Shown here in pieces: positions 47,236 to 56,658 of a stretch of DNA of 64,000 nt. The position numbers were made by a program, and so were the translations under genes. The DNA comes from Acinetobacter calcoaceticus (GTDB taxonomy: Bacteria > Pseudomonadota > Gammaproteobacteria > Pseudomonadales > Moraxellaceae). The DNA is taken from contig NZ_SLVJ01000018.1 in NCBI RefSeq assembly GCF_004345325.1, positions 18,187-82,186 of the forward strand. The letters run 5' to 3'. Positions within the stretch are counted from its first letter, which is position 1. Every line of letters starts with the position of its first letter. Under the pieces are notes generated by a model, which searched no databases, was not told the DNA's origin, and saw nothing but the letters and a program-made list of their open reading frames with translations.

Positions 47236-48279
47236 TTATTTGGTGCCTAAAAATGCAAAAGGTTGCGTTTCAACAAAGCTGCTATTGGCTTTACCTGCAT
47301 AGACATTGGCTTGGTCCTTACCAAGATCAAGCTTGAGGGTTTTGCCATTATTAAAGTTGATATCCTTTAAATCGACCCAGAATACATTGGGCGAAACAGC
47401 CGATTCAAAGAAATATAATTGACGTTTATGGTCAATCACCGTTCTCCAGCGGGTCGAGGAAATATTCGGTTCTTCTTCAGTGTTTAAGCCATAAGGGACT
47501 GAAACATTTCGGATCACACTAAAGACACTGGCCAATGAATGTTCAGCTGAGGCTTCTTTGGGAATGGCATTGATATAAAACGAGGCGCGGGCAAAACGGT
47601 CTGCTGCACGATTGGTGCCTGGCAACATGGTGGTGCCACCGATTTGTTTCCAATAACTATTGAGGGCCAATTGCTGATCAAACGTTGGTGAGTTGGTCAT
47701 GACCTGATAGTTTTTATTGTGGTGTATCACCGCTTTACCGTTGATATATTCAATAATCGCACTGTCACCGCTGCTGTCAGAGATGGATAAATGCAAGGTG
47801 GCGAGGCGTTTTTCACCAGGGACTTGATCCGTGACCACGATGAAAGGCTCTTTTTCAAGTGCTGCAACGGCTTCATTAACTGTGGCAAAGTTGTCTAATA
47901 CATATTGTGCCCACAACGAAATACTCAGGGTCTTATTTTTTGATTTTGCCACTTCTGGATATTCAGATTCGACCAACCAAAGTAAGTTTGCCACCAAGCC
48001 TTTTTCGTTGACCCCATCGGTACTGGCGATGTCATAGCCTGAAGCGATAACACTGCCATATTTTGAGGTCCATTTGATCGAGTTCGGTCCAGCCATCCCC
48101 GTGCGTGCCACTTTATTCGGCAGAATCCACAGGTTGGTGCCAACATCGCTTTTCCAATCCATTGACCGTGCCGTAATGACATCATTTTTACCAATAAATA
48201 CTGCGCGTGTGCAGGCATCAGCTAAGCTGCTGAGCATCAAACTTGACGCGATAAGACTTTGACATAAGATTTTTTTCAT
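47236..48279 (-). CDS. Exported Ntn-hydrolase (choloylglycine hydrolase/penicillin V acylase family)
   Basis: This 347-aa enzyme of the linear-amide C-N hydrolase family has a signal peptide (MKKILCQSLIASSLMLSSLADA) after which Cys23 becomes the N-terminal nucleophile (CTRAVFIG). Other family features are the conserved Arg/Asp in TARSMDWKSD and the Asn/Arg near STRWRTVIDHK. Relatives hydrolyse bile salts, penicillin V or acyl-homoserine lactones; the substrate here is unknown. The longer frame from 48345 hides the signal peptide. It follows the barrel-like gene by 11 bp. Confidence 0.85.
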   Translation of the reverse strand: MKKILCQSLIASSLMLSSLADACTRAVFIGKNDVITARSMDWKSDVGTNLWILPNKVARTGMAGPNSIKWTSKYGSVIASGYDIASTDGVNEKGLVANLLWLVESEYPEVAKSKNKTLSISLWAQYVLDNFATVNEAVAALEKEPFIVVTDQVPGEKRLATLHLSISDSSGDSAIIEYINGKAVIHHNKNYQVMTNSPTFDQQLALNSYWKQIGGTTMLPGTNRAADRFARASFYINAIPKEASAEHSLASVFSVIRNVSVPYGLNTEEEPNISSTRWRTVIDHKRQLYFFESAVSPNVFWVDLKDINFNNGKTLKLDLGKDQANVYAGKANSSFVETQPFAFLGTK

Positions 48280-48290
48280 AATGACGACCT

Positions 48291-49070
48291 TTAAAAGATG
48301 GGAAGATTTAGGCCGATCACCGGACCATGTTGTTTGATTTCCCAATTGAAGTTGTTGCTGTAATGATTTTGTGCAAAGTAGCGATAACCCAATCGAATAT
48401 TGATTGCGCGATCGAAGATCGGTTGACGATAACCCACATAGGCTTGGGCGGAGCGTGTATCTTCAGCACCAAAACTGAGTTCCGCTGCTAAATTCCAAGG
48501 TGAATCAAAATTATATTTAAATCGACTGCCCCAAAAGAACTCATTCCATGAGGTACTGACTTCTGAGCTATGGTTCAAAGCCGCAAGCGTTGCATCGACT
48601 TCAGTACGGTGTACCCCAATCGTTGGTTCTACAATAAATCGCGCGCGCTGGTTTTTATTGCTGCTGAGGTTGCTGTCTTTGGCTGAGTTATAGGCTTGAT
48701 AATACAGGCCAATACTGCTTTGTTTCAGATCAGTGGCGAGGGCGATAGGCACTTGCATGAGCTGTTTGGATTCGCTGGTTTTGACCACTTGAGTGTCCGC
48801 ATAGGCACCCCAACGGCCTTTGCTCAGATCGAGATTGAGCATATAGGAGCTGTCTAAATTTTTGAGCGTTTCTTTAAAGGGTTGATCCACTTGGTAATCA
48901 ATTTTACCTTTGCGTAGTGTGCCATCGACGTCGGCGGCAAAGGCATAAACATTGAGGTTGAGTTTCACTGGGCCTTCCCAGGTATTTTCAACATTGCTGG
49001 TATTGGCATATGCAAAAGCGGTCGGAATGAAAGTGAATATAGAGATCAAGCTGATGACATATGATTTCAT
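48291..49070 (-). CDS. Predicted outer-membrane beta-barrel protein
   Basis: This 259-aa protein has a signal peptide (KSYVISLISIFTFIPTAFAYA) and a mature part rich in alternating polar and aromatic strands (GRWGAYADTQVV, SSIGLYYQAYN, NIRLGYRYFAQNHYS), ending in a C-terminal phenylalanine (GLNLPIF), as outer-membrane barrels do. It is first in a two-gene unit with the Ntn-hydrolase. I do not recognise a named family. Confidence 0.65.
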   Translation of the reverse strand: MKSYVISLISIFTFIPTAFAYANTSNVENTWEGPVKLNLNVYAFAADVDGTLRKGKIDYQVDQPFKETLKNLDSSYMLNLDLSKGRWGAYADTQVVKTSESKQLMQVPIALATDLKQSSIGLYYQAYNSAKDSNLSSNKNQRARFIVEPTIGVHRTEVDATLAALNHSSEVSTSWNEFFWGSRFKYNFDSPWNLAAELSFGAEDTRSAQAYVGYRQPIFDRAINIRLGYRYFAQNHYSNNFNWEIKQHGPVIGLNLPIF

Positions 49071-49361
49071 AAAGATTCCAGGGCTTTAAATCATTGAGGT
49101 ATTCGTTTTTATCTACTTTCACCAGACAAGATGATCAGTATTGAAATATGTAATTCATATTGGGTGAATATGTGAAAGTTCTGCATGAAACTATAACATT
49201 GTGCAGATTGCTTCACAGCACATTATGTAATATTTCACACAAAAAACAGTCTGGTGCATTGAATGAAAATTATTCAGAATGTGTATAGCTAAAGGCTTTC
49301 AACCTGAAAATTTCACTTCATCGCACTTTAGTCTATATACAGTCGTTATGGATTGAGGGAC

Positions 49362-49386
49362 AAAAAAAATCCCCGAATTTCGGGGA
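49362..49386 (-). terminator. Terminator of the type I secretion operon
   Basis: On the minus strand CTCCCCG / CGGGGA-type arms (CCCCGAAATTCGGGG) are followed by ATTTTTTTTG, 50 bp past the end of the HlyD gene. Confidence 0.85.
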
Positions 49387-49435
49387 GTGGAGAAAGGCGT
49401 GAAAACATCTCACGCAAGGCGCTTATACTTTGATT

Positions 49436-50626
49436 CTAGCGCTCTCTTAAGGCTTCTTTGGCCTTATTAAATGGTTTAAGTAGATAATCTAAAATAGTTT
49501 TTTCTCCAGTACGAATATCAACTGTGGATACCATTCCTGGTGTGATACTAAAGGCTTGGCCGGCTTTGTTGAGTAGCTTATCTGAGTCCGTCCGGATATA
49601 GACGCGATAGTAAAATTGATCCTGTTTAACTTCATCTCTTAAGGTATCTGGGGAAATGGTGGTGACCTTGCCCTTGAGCCCACCATAGATCGAGTAGTCA
49701 TAGGCGGTGATTTTGACCAGAGCTTCTTGGCCCGGATGAATAAATGCAATATCACGTGGTGAAATTCGCGCTTCAATCAGGAGTTGCTCATCGAGGGGAA
49801 CGATGGTCATGAGTTTGCCATTTTGCGGTATTACGCCACCCAAAGTCGTAACGGAAATCTCTTTGACCACACCACGCACAGGTGCTTTAAAGACTGCACG
49901 ATTTAAGGTATCACTACGACCATTGACGATCTGTTGTTGGGTTTCGATATCGGTATTGGCTTTGGAAAGTTCTTCTCTTGATTTGACATAGTATTGGTTG
50001 CGGATATCGCTCATTTTATTTTGTAATTCATTGGCTTGACGTTTTAAACGCAAGACTTCGACTTCACTGGCTGCACCTTTAGCAACCAAAGGCTCAGTCA
50101 TGAGCAATTCTTGTTGAACCAATTTGAGTGCTTGTTGCAAACCGGCGATTGATTCATCTAAATTGGCACGCCGTGAATGATACAGTGCGGTTTCCTCTTG
50201 AACTAACTTCGGTTCTTTTTTGACTGCTTCTGGGAAGTCCAGTGTAGCGCCAGTCACTTCAGCTTTTAAGCGTGCTGAAGTTGCTTGAGCTGAGGTCAAT
50301 AAAGATTGAGATTCACCGACGCCAGAGGCAAAGCGGGTCGGATCCAGTTGCGCTAGAACCTCACCCTTATTCACGATATCTCCCTCTTGTACATTGAGTT
50401 TGGTTAAAATACCCCCTTCTAGGGATTGGATGACTTGTTCCTTAGATGACGGAATCACTTTACCAGTACCGGTTGAGACTTCTTCAAGTTTGAACGCCCA
50501 TGCCCAGATCAACAGGATGATCAGCCCAATACCAATAATCCAGATCACCAAAGTGGCACGTGGTAAAGGCGGCTCTTTAAAGGAGGTTTTCATGGAGCGG
50601 TTTGTGAGGGGTAGTTGAGTACTCAT
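49436..50626 (-). CDS. Type I secretion membrane-fusion protein (HlyD/LapC-like)
   Basis: This 396-aa periplasmic adaptor links the inner-membrane ABC exporter to the TolC-like channel. It has one membrane segment near residues 27-45 (LVIWIIGIGLIILLIWAWA), a lipoyl/barrel-sandwich half (VIQSLEGGILTKLNVQEGDIVNKGEVLAQLDPTRF), a long coiled coil (about 120-245), and the second half with FKAPVRGVVKEISVTTLGGV. It overlaps the ABC gene by ATGA. Confidence 0.92.
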   Translation of the reverse strand: MSTQLPLTNRSMKTSFKEPPLPRATLVIWIIGIGLIILLIWAWAFKLEEVSTGTGKVIPSSKEQVIQSLEGGILTKLNVQEGDIVNKGEVLAQLDPTRFASGVGESQSLLTSAQATSARLKAEVTGATLDFPEAVKKEPKLVQEETALYHSRRANLDESIAGLQQALKLVQQELLMTEPLVAKGAASEVEVLRLKRQANELQNKMSDIRNQYYVKSREELSKANTDIETQQQIVNGRSDTLNRAVFKAPVRGVVKEISVTTLGGVIPQNGKLMTIVPLDEQLLIEARISPRDIAFIHPGQEALVKITAYDYSIYGGLKGKVTTISPDTLRDEVKQDQFYYRVYIRTDSDKLLNKAGQAFSITPGMVSTVDIRTGEKTILDYLLKPFNKAKEALRER

Positions 50627-52761
50627 GATTCAGCTCCTTGTTCGACTTGCTGTGCGGGTCCTGATTGATTGAGGATTTGATCACGAGGTCCATCCATAAC
50701 GACTTTTCCTTCATTGATCACAATAATGCGGTCAACCAGAGCAAGAACTGCGCGGCGATGGGTTGCAACAACCAGGGTTCGATGTCCCATCCATTGTTTT
50801 AAATGGTCAATGAGCTGTTTTTCAGAGATTTCATCGAGTGATGCTGTAGGCTCATCTAAGAGTAAAATATTGGGTTGGCGTAGCAATAAACGGGTCAGCA
50901 ATAGGCTCTGGCGTTGACCACCAGATAAGCCAACACCACCTTCGAGCAGTAGATGATCTAAGCCTTCTTTTTTTTCTTGGACAAAGTTTAAAGTACCCGT
51001 CAGCGTTAAGGCCGAAAGTATGTCCTCATCACTGACTAAAGGCGCACCAAGACTTAAATTTTCACGAATCGTCCCATAAAACAGGTGTGCATTTTGATTG
51101 AGCAAGCCCATATCGCGACGTACATCTGCAGGATCGATCATCGACAGATCTAGACCATCAAGAAAAACTTTGCCTTTAATGGGGAATTGCATACCCGATA
51201 AAAGCTGTAATAACGTTGATTTACCTGCGCCATTTCGACCCAATATCGCGACCTTTTCCCCAGCTTTAATCAAGAGCTTGGAAATACTTAAACTTGGCTT
51301 TGGGTCATCTTCTGTGTACTGAAAGACCAAATTATGTAAGTGATAATCCCCATAAATCGCAGGCTTATGCACCAAATGAGCGTGATCAGGCTGGTCGACT
51401 TCGCGGCGCATCAACTCATCCAAACTGGTTTTGGCAACCTTGGCCTGTTGTATACGTGTCAGTACGCCAGTGATTTGAGCAATCGGGGCCAACATGCGAG
51501 AGGACAAGATCGAGCAGGCAACCAAGGCACCTGTGGTCATATCGCCCTTCATCACTGCAAAGCAGCCCACCAGTACCACGATCGCAAAGGTTAGCCCTTG
51601 AATTTTTTGTGTCCACGCCGTGAGGATGCCGACAATCTTGCGTTGCTTCATACTGATATCAGCAGAAACTTCATTCATATGATTCCATTGGTTTTGGAAG
51701 CGTGATTCAGCGCGGAGTAATTTGATATCTTCGATGCCTTGTACCGCCTCAACCAAAATTGCATTTCGGATTGACGATTCACGCATCCCTTCTTGTGCCA
51801 ATTCAGCTAAGCGTTTTTGTACCAAGATCCCAGGCAAGATCATCAAGGGCACCACCACCAACATGACCCAAAACAGGTTGCCGCCGATGAACCAGAAAAT
51901 GGCCAAGAAAAAGAAGAAGAAGGGTAGGTCAGCAATAGCACTAATCGTGGTGGAGGTCACCAGTTCGCGAACGCCTTCGAGTTCACGAATTTGGGAAATA
52001 AAGGTTCCTGTGGATTTGGAGCGTTGGTTGTTTTTAATGCGCAGTGCATGACCAAAGACACGGTCTGAGATTTTTAAATCTGCACGTTTACCAATGATAT
52101 CGGACAAATAGACTCGAGAAATACGCAGTACAAATTCAAAGGTTGCTGCGATGAGGACGCCAGCGGCTAATACCCATAAAGTGGGTATGGACTGTGAAGG
52201 CACCACTCGATCATAGACTTGCATCGAAAAAATAATCGTGGCCAAGGCCAATACGTTGGCCAATAACGATGCAAACATGATGTCGACATAGCGCTTCCAG
52301 TCATGTAGCACGATGCTCCAAAACCAGCTGGCCTCATAGGGTTTAATATATTCATCAACCCGTGCATCGGGTATCGATGACTCTGGGCGTAATATGTATA
52401 GCGATTGAATTCTGGATTGTAGTTCTTCAACCGAAAAGGTTTGTGATAAGCCCTGATCACCACTCAATTGAATGCTGACATTGCCTTCGCGATCCGCTTT
52501 ATCGATCACACCGACTTGTCCATCTTGTAATCCAACGATGACAGGGAGACGCCATGGGTCAAGTAGATCAGCACTGAAGGTGGTTTTTTTTATACTCAGG
52601 CCCATTTGTCTACACATGAGCGAAAGTGCTTCATCGATATTTTTGTGTTGATTCCAGTCGAGCTGCAATCGAATACGTTCTTCAGAGGGTTCGATACGGT
52701 AGTGCTTGGCAATCGTGGTGACAGCTTGCAACCATGGTTGATATAGAAAGGCTTGACTCAT
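50623..52761 (-). CDS. Type I secretion ABC exporter (LapB-like)
   Basis: This 712-aa permease-ATPase has an N-terminal C39-like domain without a catalytic Cys (about 1-130, as in LapB-type exporters that do not process substrates), a six-helix membrane domain (about 165-440), and a C-terminal ATPase with Walker A LGRNGAGKST, LSGGQRQS signature, and Walker B ILLLDEPTASLD. It is the middle gene of the TolC-ABC-HlyD operon with 4-bp overlaps on both sides. LapB relatives export large RTX adhesins. Confidence 0.92.
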   Translation of the reverse strand: MSQAFLYQPWLQAVTTIAKHYRIEPSEERIRLQLDWNQHKNIDEALSLMCRQMGLSIKKTTFSADLLDPWRLPVIVGLQDGQVGVIDKADREGNVSIQLSGDQGLSQTFSVEELQSRIQSLYILRPESSIPDARVDEYIKPYEASWFWSIVLHDWKRYVDIMFASLLANVLALATIIFSMQVYDRVVPSQSIPTLWVLAAGVLIAATFEFVLRISRVYLSDIIGKRADLKISDRVFGHALRIKNNQRSKSTGTFISQIRELEGVRELVTSTTISAIADLPFFFFFLAIFWFIGGNLFWVMLVVVPLMILPGILVQKRLAELAQEGMRESSIRNAILVEAVQGIEDIKLLRAESRFQNQWNHMNEVSADISMKQRKIVGILTAWTQKIQGLTFAIVVLVGCFAVMKGDMTTGALVACSILSSRMLAPIAQITGVLTRIQQAKVAKTSLDELMRREVDQPDHAHLVHKPAIYGDYHLHNLVFQYTEDDPKPSLSISKLLIKAGEKVAILGRNGAGKSTLLQLLSGMQFPIKGKVFLDGLDLSMIDPADVRRDMGLLNQNAHLFYGTIRENLSLGAPLVSDEDILSALTLTGTLNFVQEKKEGLDHLLLEGGVGLSGGQRQSLLLTRLLLRQPNILLLDEPTASLDEISEKQLIDHLKQWMGHRTLVVATHRRAVLALVDRIIVINEGKVVMDGPRDQILNQSGPAQQVEQGAES

Positions 52762-54257
52762 GGTTGCACCTCGAATCCTTGAATTGAAATATTATTAAGA
52801 TCATAGGCTTGGCGAGAAAGACCCGTAGCGCCAATATACTGAGCTAAGCTGCTATAAATATCGTAGCGCGCGTTCTCAAGTTCACTGCTTGCGCTATGAA
52901 TGGCGATTTCAGCATTGAGTAGGTCTAAGACTGTACGGGTGCCTAATTTGTATTGTTCTTGGTAAAGTTCACGGGTTCTCACCGTAGTGTTCTGACGAGC
53001 ACTTAAGACCTGCATTTGGCGTTGTTTATTTTCAATGGTTTCACGTGTAGTTCTAATTTGATCCAAGACGGCGAGATAGACTGCATTGACCTTGGCTTTG
53101 GCCGCTTCTTCTGCAAAGCTTGCTGCGCGAACACGTGCCGTGGTTGCCCCGCCTTGATAGAAATTACTACTGGCCTCAAACATAATCGACTGATCGAAGC
53201 GATCGCCATTGTTGTTATTGGGATTGTCACCATTAATGGCCTGACTGATCCCTCCCTTAAGAGATAACGTTGGATAGCGAGTTAAATCGGTTTGTTTTTT
53301 TTCAGATTTTGCAATTTCAATTTCAGCCTGAGCAGCAATCATGCGTGGAATAATATTAAATTGTGGTTCGGCATATAAATTTGAAGCCGCGATCAATTGA
53401 TCAGGAATCACCCACGATCTTTTTGAAACATCAAAGCCAAGCAATAGACTGAGGCGTTGTTGATATTGTTGTAACATCGACTGTTGTGCTATCAGGTTGG
53501 ATTGTGCAGATTGTAAAAATGACTCGGCTTGAATCGGGTCGGCTTGACTACTGATCCCTGCTTGAGCACGTAAGTTGGCAATCTCTAAAATATGAGATAT
53601 CCCTTTAATTTGTTGTTCCGCAATTTGAATACCGCTGCGATAGCGTTCAATATTGACGATCGCAAAACTGACTTGATAGGCGATATCATCAATACTGACT
53701 AAGACATTGGCCTGTTCAAGGAAGACCTTTTGCTGTTGGGTATTGACACTAGATTTGACTTTGCCAAAGTCATAAACCATTTGCGTGGCATTTAAGCTCA
53801 GCACCTGCCGGCCACGATTACTGGACATCAAATCTCCAGTACCTAAACCACCAGAAATTTGAGGGTAATATTGCGATTTGGCTACGGTAACATTTGAGTT
53901 TTGAGCCGCAAGTATGGAAATACGTTGGGCGATATCAGGATTACGTTGCAAGGCAAATCTCACAGCCTGAATCAGACTCATTGATTGACTCATCTGATTG
54001 GCAGGATGGATTTCTAATAAATTTGATTGGTCATTTCGAAAGTTAGTTAGTTGCTGCAGCTGTGCTGTTTTAAAGTTTTCATCCGGTTGTGGGCCTAAAA
54101 AACTCACAATTTTCTCTATGAAGCGAGTATTTGACTGTTGTTCCGCATGAGCAAACGTACTGGGCAAACAAAGTAGTACACATAAATAACTCCATTTAAT
54201 CGTTGTGATATCACTGCTAATGCAGGATGTTTGTTTTATAAAATATTTTATTTTCAA
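52758..54257 (-). CDS. TolC-family outer-membrane channel of the type I system (LapE-like)
   Basis: This 499-aa outer-membrane efflux protein has an unusually long N-terminal region with the hydrophobic core at SYLCVLLCLPSTFAHA, then two outer-membrane-factor repeats (LIQAVRFALQRNPDIAQ, and DLTRYPTLSLKGGISQAI with the coiled-coil helices). The start may be later than 54257, but no better ATG is evident before the signal core. It is the first gene of the type I operon, downstream of a 1.2-kb gene-poor stretch. Confidence 0.88.
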   Translation of the reverse strand: MKIKYFIKQTSCISSDITTIKWSYLCVLLCLPSTFAHAEQQSNTRFIEKIVSFLGPQPDENFKTAQLQQLTNFRNDQSNLLEIHPANQMSQSMSLIQAVRFALQRNPDIAQRISILAAQNSNVTVAKSQYYPQISGGLGTGDLMSSNRGRQVLSLNATQMVYDFGKVKSSVNTQQQKVFLEQANVLVSIDDIAYQVSFAIVNIERYRSGIQIAEQQIKGISHILEIANLRAQAGISSQADPIQAESFLQSAQSNLIAQQSMLQQYQQRLSLLLGFDVSKRSWVIPDQLIAASNLYAEPQFNIIPRMIAAQAEIEIAKSEKKQTDLTRYPTLSLKGGISQAINGDNPNNNNGDRFDQSIMFEASSNFYQGGATTARVRAASFAEEAAKAKVNAVYLAVLDQIRTTRETIENKQRQMQVLSARQNTTVRTRELYQEQYKLGTRTVLDLLNAEIAIHSASSELENARYDIYSSLAQYIGATGLSRQAYDLNNISIQGFEVQP

Positions 54258-55432
54258 TGACTTAACTCTATTTTTAAAATAATCATTTACGGCTTAAGTT
54301 GAATATTTTGTAATTAAAATTATTGAGAGGTTTAAATGTATAATTTAATTCAAATGAATATCAGCTTAGGCGAAATTAAAATTTTTAAAAACTCCTATTA
54401 TTACTAAAGTTTACAGTTGGTAACTTAATGTCAAAGTATTTAATAATTTAAGAATAAACAACACTTTTTTATTTTTGACTACGAAGGTGTTTTTAAAATA
54501 AAAATAACTCTAAATATCTAATTGAATTTAATGGAATTTTTTTAATCAATATGTTGAGTTATTATGATTTAAATAGTTGTTTTTTTTAAATGTAATTTGA
54601 ATTATTTTAATTTTTAACAAATTTTATATCTGTTTTGAGTGTTCGTAAATTATGTGTAATTTTAAAATTTTAGTTGTAGTAATAAAATTACTTTATTACT
54701 TTATATATAGGTGGTTTGCAGTTGGATATGAAGGGAAGTTTAATAACCTTATGAATTAATTATTATATTTTTTATAAAACTTCATTGAAGTCAAATAAAG
54801 TCTTATTTGTATTGGTTAAAGAATTTTTTAGGATTTTATTTTTTTAATTTATATTGTTTTTTTAAGTTGGAAAGTTTTTTATTGTGAAATCAATTTAATA
54901 GTCGATCTAGTGTTTTTGTTCGCATTAAAACTGGAGTTATAATTTACATGAAAATATGCTGAATTAATTAGATAGATTTAAACTATTTTTTTTAAAATTT
55001 TTCTTATGTACTTTTTTAATATTAATGAGGACTCAACTTTAGTATGACTTATTTTGGTTATGAATCCTTAACAGCAGTGACCAATCAAAGTGATCTCGAT
55101 TTAACCTTTTTCTGATCACATTGGGTTGAAATTCAGAAGAAAATTTATTATTAAAATAAATAATATAAGAAAACTTGTATAAAATTTAGTTACAGCTGAT
55201 AGGACTAACGATTGCATAGCTTGTAAAGATTTTAACCATCTATTTCTAAAAATACAATATAGATTACCTTCTAATGCATAAAAACTCATAAAGGTGTCGA
55301 TAAAACTATGAATTTAATATTCTAAACATATGATTTAAATTTTTGTTTAAATTGTTGATATATTTAGTTTTTTTTTAGCTTAAAATTTCCTATTAACATA
55401 TAAAACGTAGATCAGAGTCATTGAGTTAGATA
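54258..55432. other. 1.2-kb very AT-rich gene-free stretch
   Basis: No gene of normal size is visible. The DNA is extremely AT-rich except for a local island around 55030-55130 that contains a 23-codon frame (ATG 55044 to TGA 55115; MTYFGYESLTAVTNQSDLDL and three more residues) of more ordinary composition. It must hold the promoter of the leftward type I operon and that of the rightward small genes. It may be a degraded accessory insertion or a target of xenogeneic silencing. Confidence 0.5.
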
Positions 55433-55711
55433 ATGAAAAAATGGAAATGCCCAAAATGTAAAAAATATAAACCAATAAAACACAGCGATACGAAGATTGG
55501 CGATATAATTTTTTTTTACATTGATAAAATAAAGGGTTCCAAAATTGAAAAAATATTAAAAAGAGGAGATGTTATCGGAATTCAAAATAAAATAGTGTCT
55601 GTAAACTACTCTGGTGGTGTTTATCAATGTGATATTTTAAATACTTATCCATTTAGAGCCCCAGCACAAATTGTTTATAATATTTTTGGAACTTGCTGTT
55701 GTGATGAATGA
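55433..55711 (+). CDS. Small cysteine-rich protein of unknown function (92 aa)
   Basis: The protein begins MKKWKCPKCKKYKP, a CPxC knuckle, and ends NIFGTCCCDE, with one more Cys in GGVYQCDIL. CPKC near the N-terminus and the C-terminal Cys cluster could together bind zinc. It is very basic in its first half. There is no signal peptide. No family is recognised. The codon use is AT-rich like the surrounding DNA. It is on the same strand as the recombinase-like gene 200 bp downstream. Confidence 0.6.
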   Translation: MKKWKCPKCKKYKPIKHSDTKIGDIIFFYIDKIKGSKIEKILKRGDVIGIQNKIVSVNYSGGVYQCDILNTYPFRAPAQIVYNIFGTCCCDE

Positions 55712-55911
55712 TTATTCTAATAAATAATAGAGATTATAAAGTTTAAGTTAATATTATTTGTAAATATAATCACCAAATATTAGTAAAATAGGTTTAAAAC
55801 ACAGATTAATACATATGGTTATTTTTGTTCATGTTTTTTTTATGTTCGAAATTGTATATAATTTCTGTGGCTTTAATGCATTTTTGGTTTTTAGTATTGG
55901 GTTTTAATTCT

Positions 55912-56496
55912 ATGCGTACATATGCCTATGTTAGAAACGATCCTGGTAATGAGTATGATGATATTAATTATATTTCATATTTTTATAAAAATGGATATCA
56001 AATTCCAAAACAGAGATTGATATTCGAAGAGGTAACGGTTGATACTTCTATTATATATAGAGATAAATTTATCAATTTAATCAACTATGGCTTGGAATCA
56101 GGTGATTTATTACTGGTCAAAGGGATTGATTGTTTGGGGCGAAATTTTGAAGAAATTTACAATATCGTAAACAAAGTCGATCAGAAAAAAATTAGATTGG
56201 TTTGTTTTGATTATTCTAAAAATGAGATTAGTGGTGATCTGAAAGTGTTTTTTTTCCATTTTTTAAAAATTTGTTTTGAGTTTGAAGCGAAGTTTAAAAA
56301 AACAAATAAAAGCTACCCTACCAATAATTTTGTAAAAAAAGTTGGTCGTCCAGAGATACTTAATCCAGAACAAAAGAAAGAAGTGATTAGCAAATTTAAA
56401 AAAGGCTATAGCGTCTATTCTCTGGCTAAAGAATATTCTGTGACACGGACAGTCATTAATCGATTACTTGAAAAAGCATCTCAAGAATTTAATTAA
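55912..56496 (+). CDS. Serine-recombinase homologue lacking the catalytic serine, with C-terminal HTH
   Basis: From the ATG at 55912 the 194-aa protein aligns with resolvase/invertase proteins: MRTYAYVRND at the N-terminus, LLVKGIDCLGRNFEEIYNIV around residues 67-86, and a C-terminal Hin-type HTH (GRPEILNPEQKKEVISKF, then YSVYSLAKEYSVTRTVINRLL). The nucleophile Ser10 is Asp10 and the first Arg of DRLGR is Cys74, so strand cleavage is not expected, although the DNA-binding domain looks intact. The open frame upstream to 55825 encodes an unrelated hydrophobic stretch and is excluded. It may now be a DNA-binding regulator (inference). Confidence 0.72.
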   Translation: MRTYAYVRNDPGNEYDDINYISYFYKNGYQIPKQRLIFEEVTVDTSIIYRDKFINLINYGLESGDLLLVKGIDCLGRNFEEIYNIVNKVDQKKIRLVCFDYSKNEISGDLKVFFFHFLKICFEFEAKFKKTNKSYPTNNFVKKVGRPEILNPEQKKEVISKFKKGYSVYSLAKEYSVTRTVINRLLEKASQEFN

Positions 56497-56658
56497 TTTA
56501 TCTGTCAGTCGATATTTTTTGAAAATCGGATCTAAAATTTATAATGGCTTATTTTCAATAAAAATGAATTTAAGCCGCTACTCAATTGCTTTTCTGCGTC
56601 TTAGGTGAATTAAAAGTCATTCAAATGTTGCAGATATAGAATTAGGATGATGCAATTA

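Noticed and set aside
55825..55911. N-terminal hydrophobic extension of the recombinase-like protein
   Set aside because: Homology to resolvases begins exactly at the ATG at 55912; the extension has no counterpart in the family.
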